This document shows positions 16,541 to 24,025 of a stretch of DNA of 64,000 nucleotides, piece after piece. The notes beneath the pieces are model-generated. The model ran no database searches. It was not told where the DNA came from and saw only the letters and a program-made list of their open reading frames with translations. The DNA lies in NCBI GenBank assembly GCA_002439755.1, contig DJPH01000048.1, forward strand, positions 1 through 64,000. Reading direction: 5' to 3'. A program made the translations under genes and the position numbers. How positions within the stretch are numbered: position 1 is the first letter of the stretch; each line of letters opens with the position of its first letter. The DNA is from Prevotellaceae bacterium UBA6417 (lineage in GTDB: Bacteria > Bacteroidota > Bacteroidia > Bacteroidales > Bacteroidaceae).

Positions 16541-17569
16541 TCACTTCTTCCCGTTCAAATATTTTCGTGCTGTTTCGATAATTGTATCAATGTTGCGCGC
16601 CATGTCATCGCGTGTCATATTGACGATGACATCTGGCTCTATTCCAAATTCTATGGGGTTCATATCCTTGTCAAACATGGGGCAGGCCGAAAAACGTATG
16701 GACCATCCGTTGGGCAGTTCCGAGCTGAACGGCAAACCTCCGCCTCCGCCTGTACGCGCTCCCATGAGCAGAGTGTTGGGGCAGGCTTTCATATATGCGG
16801 CAAAGCTGTTGGCGGCACTGTAGCAACGTCGGTTGGTCAGCACGACGACGGGCTTTTGCCAGCGCATGCCTTCGGCCGGTTTCAGTTTGACCGGCTGTGG
16901 ATCAGAAAAGTCGTTGTGTCCCTTTCCGGTCTTGTGACTGATGTAACCGCCTACGATGGTTTCGTTTGTGAAGCATTCGGCCAGAGCCTGAGCTGTGGTC
17001 AGCAGACCGCCTTGGTTGTTGCGTATATCTACGATAAGCCCGTTGCAGATGGCTAATTTGGAGAAAATGGAACTGAGGTTGCCGCTTCCTATTCCGCTGT
17101 TGAACGATCCGCAATAAATGTAGCCTATGTTGTCATTGAATATGCGATATTTGATGCCGGCTGTCATGTAATAATCGGTACCAAGATAGAGGCGGTGGAT
17201 GCTGTCGCTGAAATTGGCCGGATAAAGCTCGTACCAGTCCCAAAAGCGGGCTGTGTTGAACGAAGAGGAAAGGTTGACGTGGCCGTCGCGCAGTTCGCGC
17301 AACATTTTGGCGCATACATCGAAAAATTCTTCTTGCGACATATTTGCGACAACCATCTGCCGGTAATAGCCGTTTACCTCATTCCAATCAAGCCCGTAGG
17401 CTTCGGCTTTTTCAGGGAAAAAACAGTAACGCTCGTCTAAAAGTTTCCAAAGCGCATCGAAGTTGCCTTGCGGGGAGTCGTCGAAGGTCTCTTCGGTGAC
17501 GCATGAGGAAAATGATAGAATGAGCAGCAGGGAAAGTAGCGTGGCAGGGATTTTTGCTAATGATTTCAT
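16541..17569 (-). CDS. S41-family peptidase lipoprotein
   Basis: The 342-residue product starts MKSLAKIPATLLSLLLILSF and has a lipobox-like FSSC, so it is probably a lipoprotein. An N-terminal helical region follows, then the tail-specific protease core with VDIRNNQGGLL and the catalytic serine region NRRCYSAANSFAAY near residue 250, and a glycine-rich stretch after it (GARTGGGGGLPFSSELP). Related Bacteroidetes proteins are carboxyl-terminal processing peptidases of unknown substrate, often without a clear PDZ domain, as here. The start at 17569 overlaps the upstream stop codon as ATGA, which indicates translational coupling. A longer frame to 17656 would overlap the previous gene by 90 nt and is unlikely. 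Confidence 0.88.
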   Translation of the reverse strand: MKSLAKIPATLLSLLLILSFSSCVTEETFDDSPQGNFDALWKLLDERYCFFPEKAEAYGLDWNEVNGYYRQMVVANMSQEEFFDVCAKMLRELRDGHVNLSSSFNTARFWDWYELYPANFSDSIHRLYLGTDYYMTAGIKYRIFNDNIGYIYCGSFNSGIGSGNLSSIFSKLAICNGLIVDIRNNQGGLLTTAQALAECFTNETIVGGYISHKTGKGHNDFSDPQPVKLKPAEGMRWQKPVVVLTNRRCYSAANSFAAYMKACPNTLLMGARTGGGGGLPFSSELPNGWSIRFSACPMFDKDMNPIEFGIEPDVIVNMTRDDMARNIDTIIETARKYLNGKK

Positions 17570-18450
17570 GGCCTGCTTTTTTTTGAAGGAGTTGTATGTG
17601 TATCTTTCACAAGATAAAAATTCTTGACATAGCCTATTAGCAGCAAATGACTCCAATCGTGGATTTTCAAATTGTTGATGCGATTCTGTCTGATGGCACC
17701 CAAATAGCCTATTCTGAACGTCCCGGCTTTATTGAAAGGGATGTCGGCCGTTAACAATTGGTTGAAAGTGAGGGCCTGAAACGGATGCGTAACACATATG
17801 TTGTGGTCGTATTGACCGAGTGAGAATATTTCGTAGTACGACTGCCCGTAGTTGGGCGAGAACATGAGGCCTGTCAGTGGCACTTCGGCCTGATAGCGAA
17901 GGGCAATGGTCTTGCCGGCCAGCCTAAGCTTGTAGATGGCTGCGGCCGACAGGTTGATATCGGCCGATAGCCGTGCCTGTGCCGGATTGTTGCCGTTGCG
18001 CATATTGTAGACAAAACCTCCGTGAAAGCCAATGCCTCCGCCTAACTGCAAACGCAGGGTGGGGCAGATTTGGTGGTTATAGTGCCAGGTGACATTCCAA
18101 TCAAAAAGCCCCGACAGTTCTTTCCCGTCTTCTGAACGTGAATGCATGTAGGCAAAGTTGCCTTGCATCAGGTTTTGCACTGATATTCGGCCGTCCAGAA
18201 TGCGGGTCATCCGCATGTTTTCGCGCAGAAGCCGGACCTCGTTACCGGTGTAGCTTTCCTGCGAAAGATAGGTGTCGAGAGCATGACGGTAGCCGGTTGC
18301 CAACATGGTAGAATGCATGCGCAGCAGGTTGTTGCCGGCAGGCTCGGGAAAGCTTGTACTCAAGGTTTTCGTGCTTATGACTTCCTGAGCCGCGCAGAAT
18401 GGCATGCAGGCGGCAAACATCAATACTATATATAGCAACTTCTTGTTCAT
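17566..18450 (-). CDS. DUF3316-like outer membrane protein
   Basis: The 294-residue protein has a signal peptide (MNKKLLYIVLMFAACMPFCAAQ) and a mature part rich in amphipathic strands with terminal aromatic residues. It resembles the DUF3316 group of Bacteroidetes exported proteins, which are predicted beta-barrels without known function. It sits 11 nt downstream of parC and overlaps the S41 peptidase gene by 4 nt, so the three probably form one transcript. Nothing suggests a role in topology control; the linkage to parC may only be positional. Confidence 0.75.
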   Translation of the reverse strand: MNKKLLYIVLMFAACMPFCAAQEVISTKTLSTSFPEPAGNNLLRMHSTMLATGYRHALDTYLSQESYTGNEVRLLRENMRMTRILDGRISVQNLMQGNFAYMHSRSEDGKELSGLFDWNVTWHYNHQICPTLRLQLGGGIGFHGGFVYNMRNGNNPAQARLSADINLSAAAIYKLRLAGKTIALRYQAEVPLTGLMFSPNYGQSYYEIFSLGQYDHNICVTHPFQALTFNQLLTADIPFNKAGTFRIGYLGAIRQNRINNLKIHDWSHLLLIGYVKNFYLVKDTHTTPSKKSRP

Positions 18451-18461
18451 TCAAACGGCCG

Positions 18462-21158
18462 TTAATCAAACAGTCTCATCTGCCCGTTTATTTCGTCACG
18501 TATTTCATCGTCTGTCTTGCCTTTGTCGGGATCCAGATCTTCCTGGTGAAGATTTTCGGTGTCATTGTCTTTGTCAGGAGAGTCGTTCCTTTCTTCCGGG
18601 TGGCGCACCGGTTCTATCTCTTCAATGGTTGCTATGCCCAAGGTTGTAAGCCTTTTTCCTTTGGCCTTATACCCTTTGATGCCAACAAAGTCGTCAACTT
18701 CGATTTCTTCCGGCTCTTGATGGGTTTCGGGCTTGAAAGTGATGCGGATGCGCGGATATGGCTCGTGCGTAAGGATGCACAAGCGGTTGTTGTCATTGTC
18801 ACCCAAAAAAGAGTGCGGTCTGTTGCTGCTGTCGAGCTGGAAACGTTTCAGATAGGGGTAGTTATTGTTGTCGGCATCGAAGACCACTGCGCTCCATATG
18901 GTGCCGGCATCATATTTTCCGATATAAAGGATGTTGGTCTCGTAGTGGTTGTTCAGGTCGATGTCGGTAGTATGGTAACTTCCGTTTTCGAGTATGACCA
19001 GAATGCGGTCGTTACCGCCGAATTCGCCCAAATATTTGCCGTGCTCGTCGTAATTGAGGCGATGTACATCACTGTCAAACCAGACTTTGCGCCCTCCGAG
19101 AGTGGAAACGCCATGCGATTTTAAGACAATGCGGTATACGGGATTTCTTGTGACGAGGTTGCCACAGCTTTGACGCGTTCTGATGGTCAGATCTGCAAAG
19201 TTGATGTCAAAATAAAGGCGTTTGAGCCTCGGCTGTGGGCGCAAGGTTACTTTTACGATTTCGGCTTCTCCGTTAGGATTGGCCGAGAAATAGGCAATGC
19301 GGCTTCCTTCCGTTCCTTTTGTCAGGTCGTATTCGCGATCGCGCAAGATGGATGTGATGTTGAAGCGTTTCATAAAATGCGAGCCCTTTTTGCCGTCACG
19401 GTAGATGACATTGTAAATGGTACGCTTGTCGTCCTTTTTGAAAATGGCGATGTGTATGATTTCAGCCTTGTGCCCTTCGGCTTTGCTTCGTTCCGTTTCT
19501 CCGACGAATAGTTTGTCTTGAATGCGCACCACCTTGTAGGTGCCGTCACGGTAAAAGATGATGACATCGTCGAGTGGCGAGCAATTGGATACGAATTCGT
19601 CTTTTTTGAGCGAAGTGCCAATGAATCCCTCTTCACGATTGAAGTAGAGCTTTTCGTTGGCTTCAATGACTTTGGTACGTTCTATGGTGTCGAAAGAACG
19701 GATAACGGTGCGTCGCGGATATGCAGCACCGTATTTTTCTTTGATGAGCTTAAACCAGTTGACAGTCACTGCGACCATATTCAGAAGGTCATTGTCAATC
19801 TTGGCGATATCCTCTTTCATCCGGCGGATGCCTTCTTCAGCTTTGTCCTTGTTGAATTTCAAAATGCGCGCCATGCGTATCTCCATCAGTTTGAGAATGT
19901 CTTCTTTGGTCACTTCGCGCACCATTTCGGGGTAGTACGGTGTAAGCCGCTCGTCAATGTGCTTGCAGGCCGCATCCATCGAGGGCGCATTTTCAAAGTC
20001 CTTGTCCTTGTATATGCGTTCGTTGATGAAAATGGCTTCAAGACTGGCAAAATGGAGGCTTTCGGTGATTTCGTCACGTTTTATTTCGAGTTCTTTTTGC
20101 AAAAGTTGTCGCGTAGTATCTACCGAATGGCGCAAAACATCACTGACACTGAGAAACCGGGGTTTGCTGTCTTCTATGACGCAGCAGTTGGGCGATATGC
20201 TTACTTCGCAGTCGGTAAAAGCGTAAAGTGCATCAAGGGCTTTGTCCGAACTTGTGCCGGGTGATAAATGGATGACGATTTCAGCTTTTGCTGCTGTATT
20301 GTCGTCAACTTTGCGCGCGTTGATTTTCCCCTTTTCTATGGCACTGCGTATGGTATCGATAATGGCCGATGTCGTTTTGCCATAGGGGATATCGCGGATG
20401 ACAAGCGTCTTGTTGTCGAGCTTGTCTATTTGGGCACGAATTTTTACGTTGCCTCCACGTGTGCCGTCGTTGTAGTGGGACACGTCGATGCTTCCACCCA
20501 TGAGGAAATCGGGGTAAAGCTGGAAACTTTCGCCCTTGAGGTAACTGATGGCTGCATCGCAGATTTCATTGAAGTTGTGTGGCAATATTTTGGACGATAG
20601 TCCGACAGCTATCCCATCGGAACCTTGAGCCAGCAGCAAGGGAAACTTGACGGGCAGAGTGACAGGCTCGCGATTGCGGCCGTCGTACGAAAGTTTCCAC
20701 TCGGTTGTTTTGTCGTTGAACATAACATCGAGCGCGAGTTTCGAAAGCCGTGCTTCGATATATCGTGGTGCGGCAGCACCATCGCCGGTCAGAATATTGC
20801 CCCAGTTGCCCTGGCAATCTACCAGAAGTTCCTTTTGGCCTATTTGAACGAGTGCACCATAAATCGAAGCATCGCCGTGTGGATGGAATTGCATGGTGTG
20901 CCCCACGATGTTTGCCACTTTGTTATAGCGACCGTCGTCCATACGTTTCATTGCATAAAGAATGCGACGCTGCACGGGTTTCAGTCCGTCAGCCAGATGG
21001 GGAACAGCGCGGTCGAGGATAACATACGAGGCATAGTCGAGAAACCAGTTTTCGTACATGCCTGAAAGACGATGCTTTAAACTTTCATCGTGTGGGTTGG
21101 CAACTTTGTAGGCGGAGTGTTCCAATGGGGCATTATCGTCTTCTGTCATGGCTATCAT
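18462..21158 (-). CDS. parC: DNA topoisomerase IV / gyrase-type subunit A
   Basis: This is the type IIA topoisomerase A subunit: it breaks and rejoins both DNA strands, in topoisomerase IV for chromosome decatenation. The protein has 898 residues. The winged-helix breakage domain is clear, with DGLKPVQRRILYAM at residues 58-71, FHPHGDASIYGALV at residues 91-104 and the catalytic tyrosine Y133 in AAAPRYIEARLSK. A coiled coil and a beta-pinwheel-like C-terminal half follow. No GyrA-box (QRRGGKG) is seen, which favours ParC over GyrA. The acidic C-terminal tail is low complexity. Start 21158 or the ATG three codons later is possible. A TACTTTTG promoter box lies at 21224-21231. Confidence 0.92.
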   Translation of the reverse strand: MIAMTEDDNAPLEHSAYKVANPHDESLKHRLSGMYENWFLDYASYVILDRAVPHLADGLKPVQRRILYAMKRMDDGRYNKVANIVGHTMQFHPHGDASIYGALVQIGQKELLVDCQGNWGNILTGDGAAAPRYIEARLSKLALDVMFNDKTTEWKLSYDGRNREPVTLPVKFPLLLAQGSDGIAVGLSSKILPHNFNEICDAAISYLKGESFQLYPDFLMGGSIDVSHYNDGTRGGNVKIRAQIDKLDNKTLVIRDIPYGKTTSAIIDTIRSAIEKGKINARKVDDNTAAKAEIVIHLSPGTSSDKALDALYAFTDCEVSISPNCCVIEDSKPRFLSVSDVLRHSVDTTRQLLQKELEIKRDEITESLHFASLEAIFINERIYKDKDFENAPSMDAACKHIDERLTPYYPEMVREVTKEDILKLMEIRMARILKFNKDKAEEGIRRMKEDIAKIDNDLLNMVAVTVNWFKLIKEKYGAAYPRRTVIRSFDTIERTKVIEANEKLYFNREEGFIGTSLKKDEFVSNCSPLDDVIIFYRDGTYKVVRIQDKLFVGETERSKAEGHKAEIIHIAIFKKDDKRTIYNVIYRDGKKGSHFMKRFNITSILRDREYDLTKGTEGSRIAYFSANPNGEAEIVKVTLRPQPRLKRLYFDINFADLTIRTRQSCGNLVTRNPVYRIVLKSHGVSTLGGRKVWFDSDVHRLNYDEHGKYLGEFGGNDRILVILENGSYHTTDIDLNNHYETNILYIGKYDAGTIWSAVVFDADNNNYPYLKRFQLDSSNRPHSFLGDNDNNRLCILTHEPYPRIRITFKPETHQEPEEIEVDDFVGIKGYKAKGKRLTTLGIATIEEIEPVRHPEERNDSPDKDNDTENLHQEDLDPDKGKTDDEIRDEINGQMRLFD

Positions 21159-21223
21159 TAAGTGAGGTGTGGTGTGTCAACAGCCTGCTGCCGGGTTTTT
21201 CTGCCGGCGTAGGCTTTGTTTTA

Positions 21224-21231
21224 CAAAAGTA
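21224..21231 (-). promoter_or_regulatory. Probable parC promoter
   Basis: The minus strand reads TACTTTTG, an exact TAnnTTTG match about 65 nt before the parC start. Confidence 0.5.
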
Positions 21232-21301
21232 CGATTTTAAGATGAAACGGCCAACTCACTTGTTTTTCTTTTGGCTTTTATTTTTTGCTTGCAGGCGAAA
21301 A

Positions 21302-21335
21302 AACAAAAGGCAGGCCGTTCATGTTGCGGCCTGTC
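21302..21335 (-). terminator. Rho-independent terminator of the padR-pspC unit
   Basis: A 9-bp stem (GACAGGCCG with CGGCCTGCC, one wobble) has a 9-nt loop and is followed on the minus strand by TTTTGTTTTTT. It lies about 28 nt after the stop of the PspC-domain gene. Confidence 0.8.
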
Positions 21336-21363
21336 TTGCAAATGGAAACTTTTTATGACTGTT

Positions 21364-23013
21364 TTACAGACTGTTCTTGAGCTTCTTTTTCGTCGCGGTT
21401 TCTGTTCCGGTCTGAACCGTGTGCTTATTCACAGTTTCGAGCTTTTCTACTTTAAAGTTAGGTGCATGTACAATAAATGATCCATCGAAATCTCTATAAA
21501 GTAGCTCTTTGCTGGTGATGATGCCGCATTTGATGGTGGTGGGCTGGATTATTTCAATACTGTCGATTATGCATTCGGGCAGGCAATCGACAACTGCATT
21601 GGCCAATGCAACGTTTACTTCTTGCTTACTACCTTTTCCAGACTTCTTTTTCAAGGATTTGGCAAGTGTATAAATGTCTCTAGGCGTTCCATAGCTGATT
21701 TGCTCTCCGTTTTTATTGCCGTTTCTCTCCACATAGAAATAACATCCTTTTGTGTCGCACAAGGCTCTGACGGAGAATCTGTAAATGCCCGGTGCAAGGT
21801 TGGAAAACAATTCGTCATAGGTATAGTCTTCAATGTCGCTATCGTGAACCCAGACTGCTGCTCCCGTATTGTTGTAACCGGAAAAGGCCTGATAGCATTT
21901 TTCCCAGACTTTGTTGTTGGGTGAGTGCTTCTTTTTTGTTGTCAGGATATACTCCCGTTTATTGCTAAAGGCATTGTCGAATCCGTGTATAAGTATGGTT
22001 CCGGATGCAATGACGGCTCCCACCGAGATAATCCATACAATGATCCAGAGGCATCTTTGCAATGTGCTCATGGATTTTGCCTTGTTGCGCAGGCGCAGGA
22101 AATGGTGCGTCAGGCAGTAGATAGGGATGATGCAGCAAATGAAACCAGCGATGATGAGCATCCAGAAGCTAAATGAGCAGTAAGAGGGGAGAAATACGAA
22201 GGCGTTTTCATCGAAAGGAGTGAAAGTTGCAAAAACAGTGCCGAAGCTGATGACACCGACAAGGGCGAGAATGGTAAGGACGATAAGCCCGACAAGACAT
22301 CCAGCGAATGCCAGGACAACGAAACCGCCGACCAGGTAGAGTGTGATTTTGAAGATGGTCATGCAAATGCCAAGGATGCTGTTGATACCGGTGCGCCCGG
22401 TCGTACAGGTGTTGGCTGCATCGTTGTTGCCCATGATGGTTTGTGCAATATTGTCGGGAGTTACTTCACGGCCTTCCATCAGGAGAAAATCCTCCGGTGT
22501 GCGTGCCAAAGGCACTATTATCCACATGGCGATATAGGCAAGCAGGATGGTGAAAGATGTCAGCAGGCAAAGTATGATGACAAGCAAACGCCATAATAAT
22601 ACGTCACCGCCGAAATAATGGGAAAGGCCCGACATGACACCTCCGAGCATTTGGTCGTTGGGATCGCGAAACAATTTCTTCTTGGAGATGCCTTTTGATG
22701 TAGTCTTGGTGGCATTTTGTGCGGCTCCTGCTTTTTCTCCTTCGTTATCATTGTCGGTCATTTGTTCGGGAGCTCCGATGCGTTTGATAATGTCTTGAAC
22801 GTGTTCTATGCTGATGGCCTCGATGCCTTGTGTCTTGAGCTCTTCAAAGAGTTCTGCTATGCGCCGTTCTATATCATCTGCGATTTCTTCTCCGCCTTCT
22901 TGTTTGCAAAAATAGGCACGGAGCGATTCTTCATACTTTTTCAAAAGTTCGTATGCATCTTCGTCAATGGCGAAAAGCGAACCGAAAAGGTTAATCGTGA
23001 TATTCTTTTTCAT
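21364..23013 (-). CDS. PspC-domain membrane protein
   Basis: The 549-residue protein has a cytoplasmic N-terminal part of about 110 residues (KNITINLFGSLFAIDEDAYE, then an IERRIAELFEELK helix). A PspC domain follows at roughly residues 110-175: KLFRDPNDQMLGGVMSGLSH, then an LLWRLLVIIL hydrophobic helix and IAMWIIVP. Three or four further membrane spans lie at about residues 210-345, with a C-terminal region of about 200 residues probably outside. The PspC domain is known from phage-shock-protein envelope stress systems. It overlaps the upstream padR gene by 23 nt, so translation is likely coupled. Expression is probably set by PadR through the operator at 23468-23502. Confidence 0.9.
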   Translation of the reverse strand: MKKNITINLFGSLFAIDEDAYELLKKYEESLRAYFCKQEGGEEIADDIERRIAELFEELKTQGIEAISIEHVQDIIKRIGAPEQMTDNDNEGEKAGAAQNATKTTSKGISKKKLFRDPNDQMLGGVMSGLSHYFGGDVLLWRLLVIILCLLTSFTILLAYIAMWIIVPLARTPEDFLLMEGREVTPDNIAQTIMGNNDAANTCTTGRTGINSILGICMTIFKITLYLVGGFVVLAFAGCLVGLIVLTILALVGVISFGTVFATFTPFDENAFVFLPSYCSFSFWMLIIAGFICCIIPIYCLTHHFLRLRNKAKSMSTLQRCLWIIVWIISVGAVIASGTILIHGFDNAFSNKREYILTTKKKHSPNNKVWEKCYQAFSGYNNTGAAVWVHDSDIEDYTYDELFSNLAPGIYRFSVRALCDTKGCYFYVERNGNKNGEQISYGTPRDIYTLAKSLKKKSGKGSKQEVNVALANAVVDCLPECIIDSIEIIQPTTIKCGIITSKELLYRDFDGSFIVHAPNFKVEKLETVNKHTVQTGTETATKKKLKNSL

Positions 23014-23374
23014 TTTCTGTTATATTTGAGTTGATGGTGTTTTTGGGATGATTGTTTTTAAGGCACTCAACGGTGCTTGATAGTTCGCGCCATGCCGTGT
23101 CAAGTCCGGTCAGCCAGTTGAGGCCTTCATCTGTGAGGGCGTAATATTTTCTTGGTGGCCCTTGCTGCGATTCTTTCCATTCGTAACTGAGCAGGCTGTC
23201 TTTTTTCAGGCGTGTGAGCAGAGGGTAAAGTGTCCCTTCCACTACAAGCAGGTTTGCGTCTTTCAGCCGGCGAATAATGTCGTTTGCGTATGATGGCTCT
23301 CCACGGAGCAATAGCAGTACGCAATACTCAAGCATGCCTTTTCGCATCTGAGATTTGGCGTTTTCTACATTCAT
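22991..23374 (-). CDS. PadR-family transcriptional regulator
   Basis: The 127-residue protein has the PadR winged-helix fold: MRKGMLEYCVLLLLRGEPSY, then DIIRRLKDANLLVVEGTLYP with LLTRLKKDSLL and the wing region GPPRKYYALTDEG. PadR proteins are usually repressors of an adjacent membrane-protein operon and sense small molecules or envelope state. The gene overlaps the PspC gene by 23 nt. A perfect 15-bp palindrome (23468-23502) spans its own promoter, so negative autoregulation is likely. Confidence 0.95.
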   Translation of the reverse strand: MNVENAKSQMRKGMLEYCVLLLLRGEPSYANDIIRRLKDANLLVVEGTLYPLLTRLKKDSLLSYEWKESQQGPPRKYYALTDEGLNWLTGLDTAWRELSSTVECLKNNHPKNTINSNITENEKEYHD

Positions 23375-23455
23375 GCTGTCTGTTTTATTATTGTTGTGTC
23401 AATGTTTGGTTGTCTCTCAAAGCATGCGTATGAAGCAAGCTACTTTGTTATACTG

Positions 23456-23502
23456 CAAAAGTAACAATTTAATAGTACTATGCCAAACATAGTACTATTA
23501 AA
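23456..23502 (-). promoter_or_regulatory. padR promoter with perfect palindromic operator
   Basis: On the minus strand, TACTTTTG (23456-23463) is an exact -7 box. A TTTG lies 20 nt upstream, in the 5-nt centre of a perfect inverted repeat with 15-nt arms at 23468-23482 and 23488-23502 (arm TTTAATAGTACTATG). The palindrome therefore covers the -33 element. A dimeric regulator bound there would block polymerase, and PadR, encoded 94 nt downstream, is the obvious candidate. Confidence 0.8.
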
Positions 23503-23883
23503 TATCTTGTTGATTACAAAGATTAACGATTGCGAGCAACCTGGGCTGCAATGCTCGTTATAATAGAGAGCATGTCAATAACAGTTGTGCCACTGAGCAA
23601 ATCCGTACCATATAAATATGTACGCGCGCGTGCGCGCGAGGCGGATTTTTGTCATTGATATTTGGCATTAGTATGCCTTGAAGTGAAGGACCGAAAAATT
23701 GTTCTTGATTTTTCCCTGATTGTTGTTTTGTGACAGTCTCAAGAATGATTTTAGGCAGCGTAATCTGCATCCGTATTGTCACAATCCTTTCTATTCGGTA
23801 AGACTTTGGGTGTCGGATGTTTGCAGGCTTCTTTTTTTGCGTATTAAATGCCGCTCGAAGTTGTAAAATAAATGTAATTTATT
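23503..23883. other. Gap with an alternating purine-pyrimidine tract
   Basis: I see no supported gene here. A 74-codon minus-strand frame (23558-23782) has no recognisable protein character and runs through the CG-alternating tract. Positions 23616-23638 are 23 nt of strict purine-pyrimidine alternation, mostly CG, a sequence type prone to Z-DNA and to hairpins. Confidence 0.5.
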
Positions 23884-23916
23884 TTTGTGGGGCGTGATTT
23901 ATTATATCTATATTTG
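23884..23916 (+). promoter_or_regulatory. Orphan promoter reading rightwards
   Basis: TTTG (23884-23887), 21 nt of spacer and TATATTTG (23909-23916) give both Bacteroidetes promoter elements at the same spacing as the recQ promoter in this window. The only thing downstream on this strand before the convergent phosphate transporter gene is a 21-codon ORF at 23937-24002. Confidence 0.55.
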
Positions 23917-23936
23917 CGATTGAAATAATATTCTAT

Positions 23937-24002
23937 ATGAAAGACGCGTTACAATGTAGTTCCGCGTTATGTGATGCTGCATGTGATATACCGGCTGAAT
24001 AA
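23937..24002 (+). CDS. Possible micro-ORF of 21 codons, or an sRNA
   Basis: An ATG about 20 nt downstream of a full promoter opens a 21-codon frame with three cysteines (MKDALQCSSALCDAACDIPA, then E and stop). I see no homologue or signal sequence, and codon use cannot be judged at this length. A short GGCTG/CAGCC hairpin overlaps its end. The transcript could equally be a small RNA, antisense to the 3' end of the phosphate transporter gene if it continues. The call rests on the promoter. Confidence 0.25.
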   Translation: MKDALQCSSALCDAACDIPAE

Positions 24003-24025
24003 ACAGCCTAAAAAGATACAATGAT

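Noticed and set aside
19518..20264. 248-codon frame antisense to parC
   Set aside because: It is a shadow of parC. The protein has no coherent features.
23558..23782. 74-codon minus-strand frame in the padR/PiT gap
   Set aside because: There is no promoter, no signal or domain, and it runs through the CG-alternating tract. Too weak to call.
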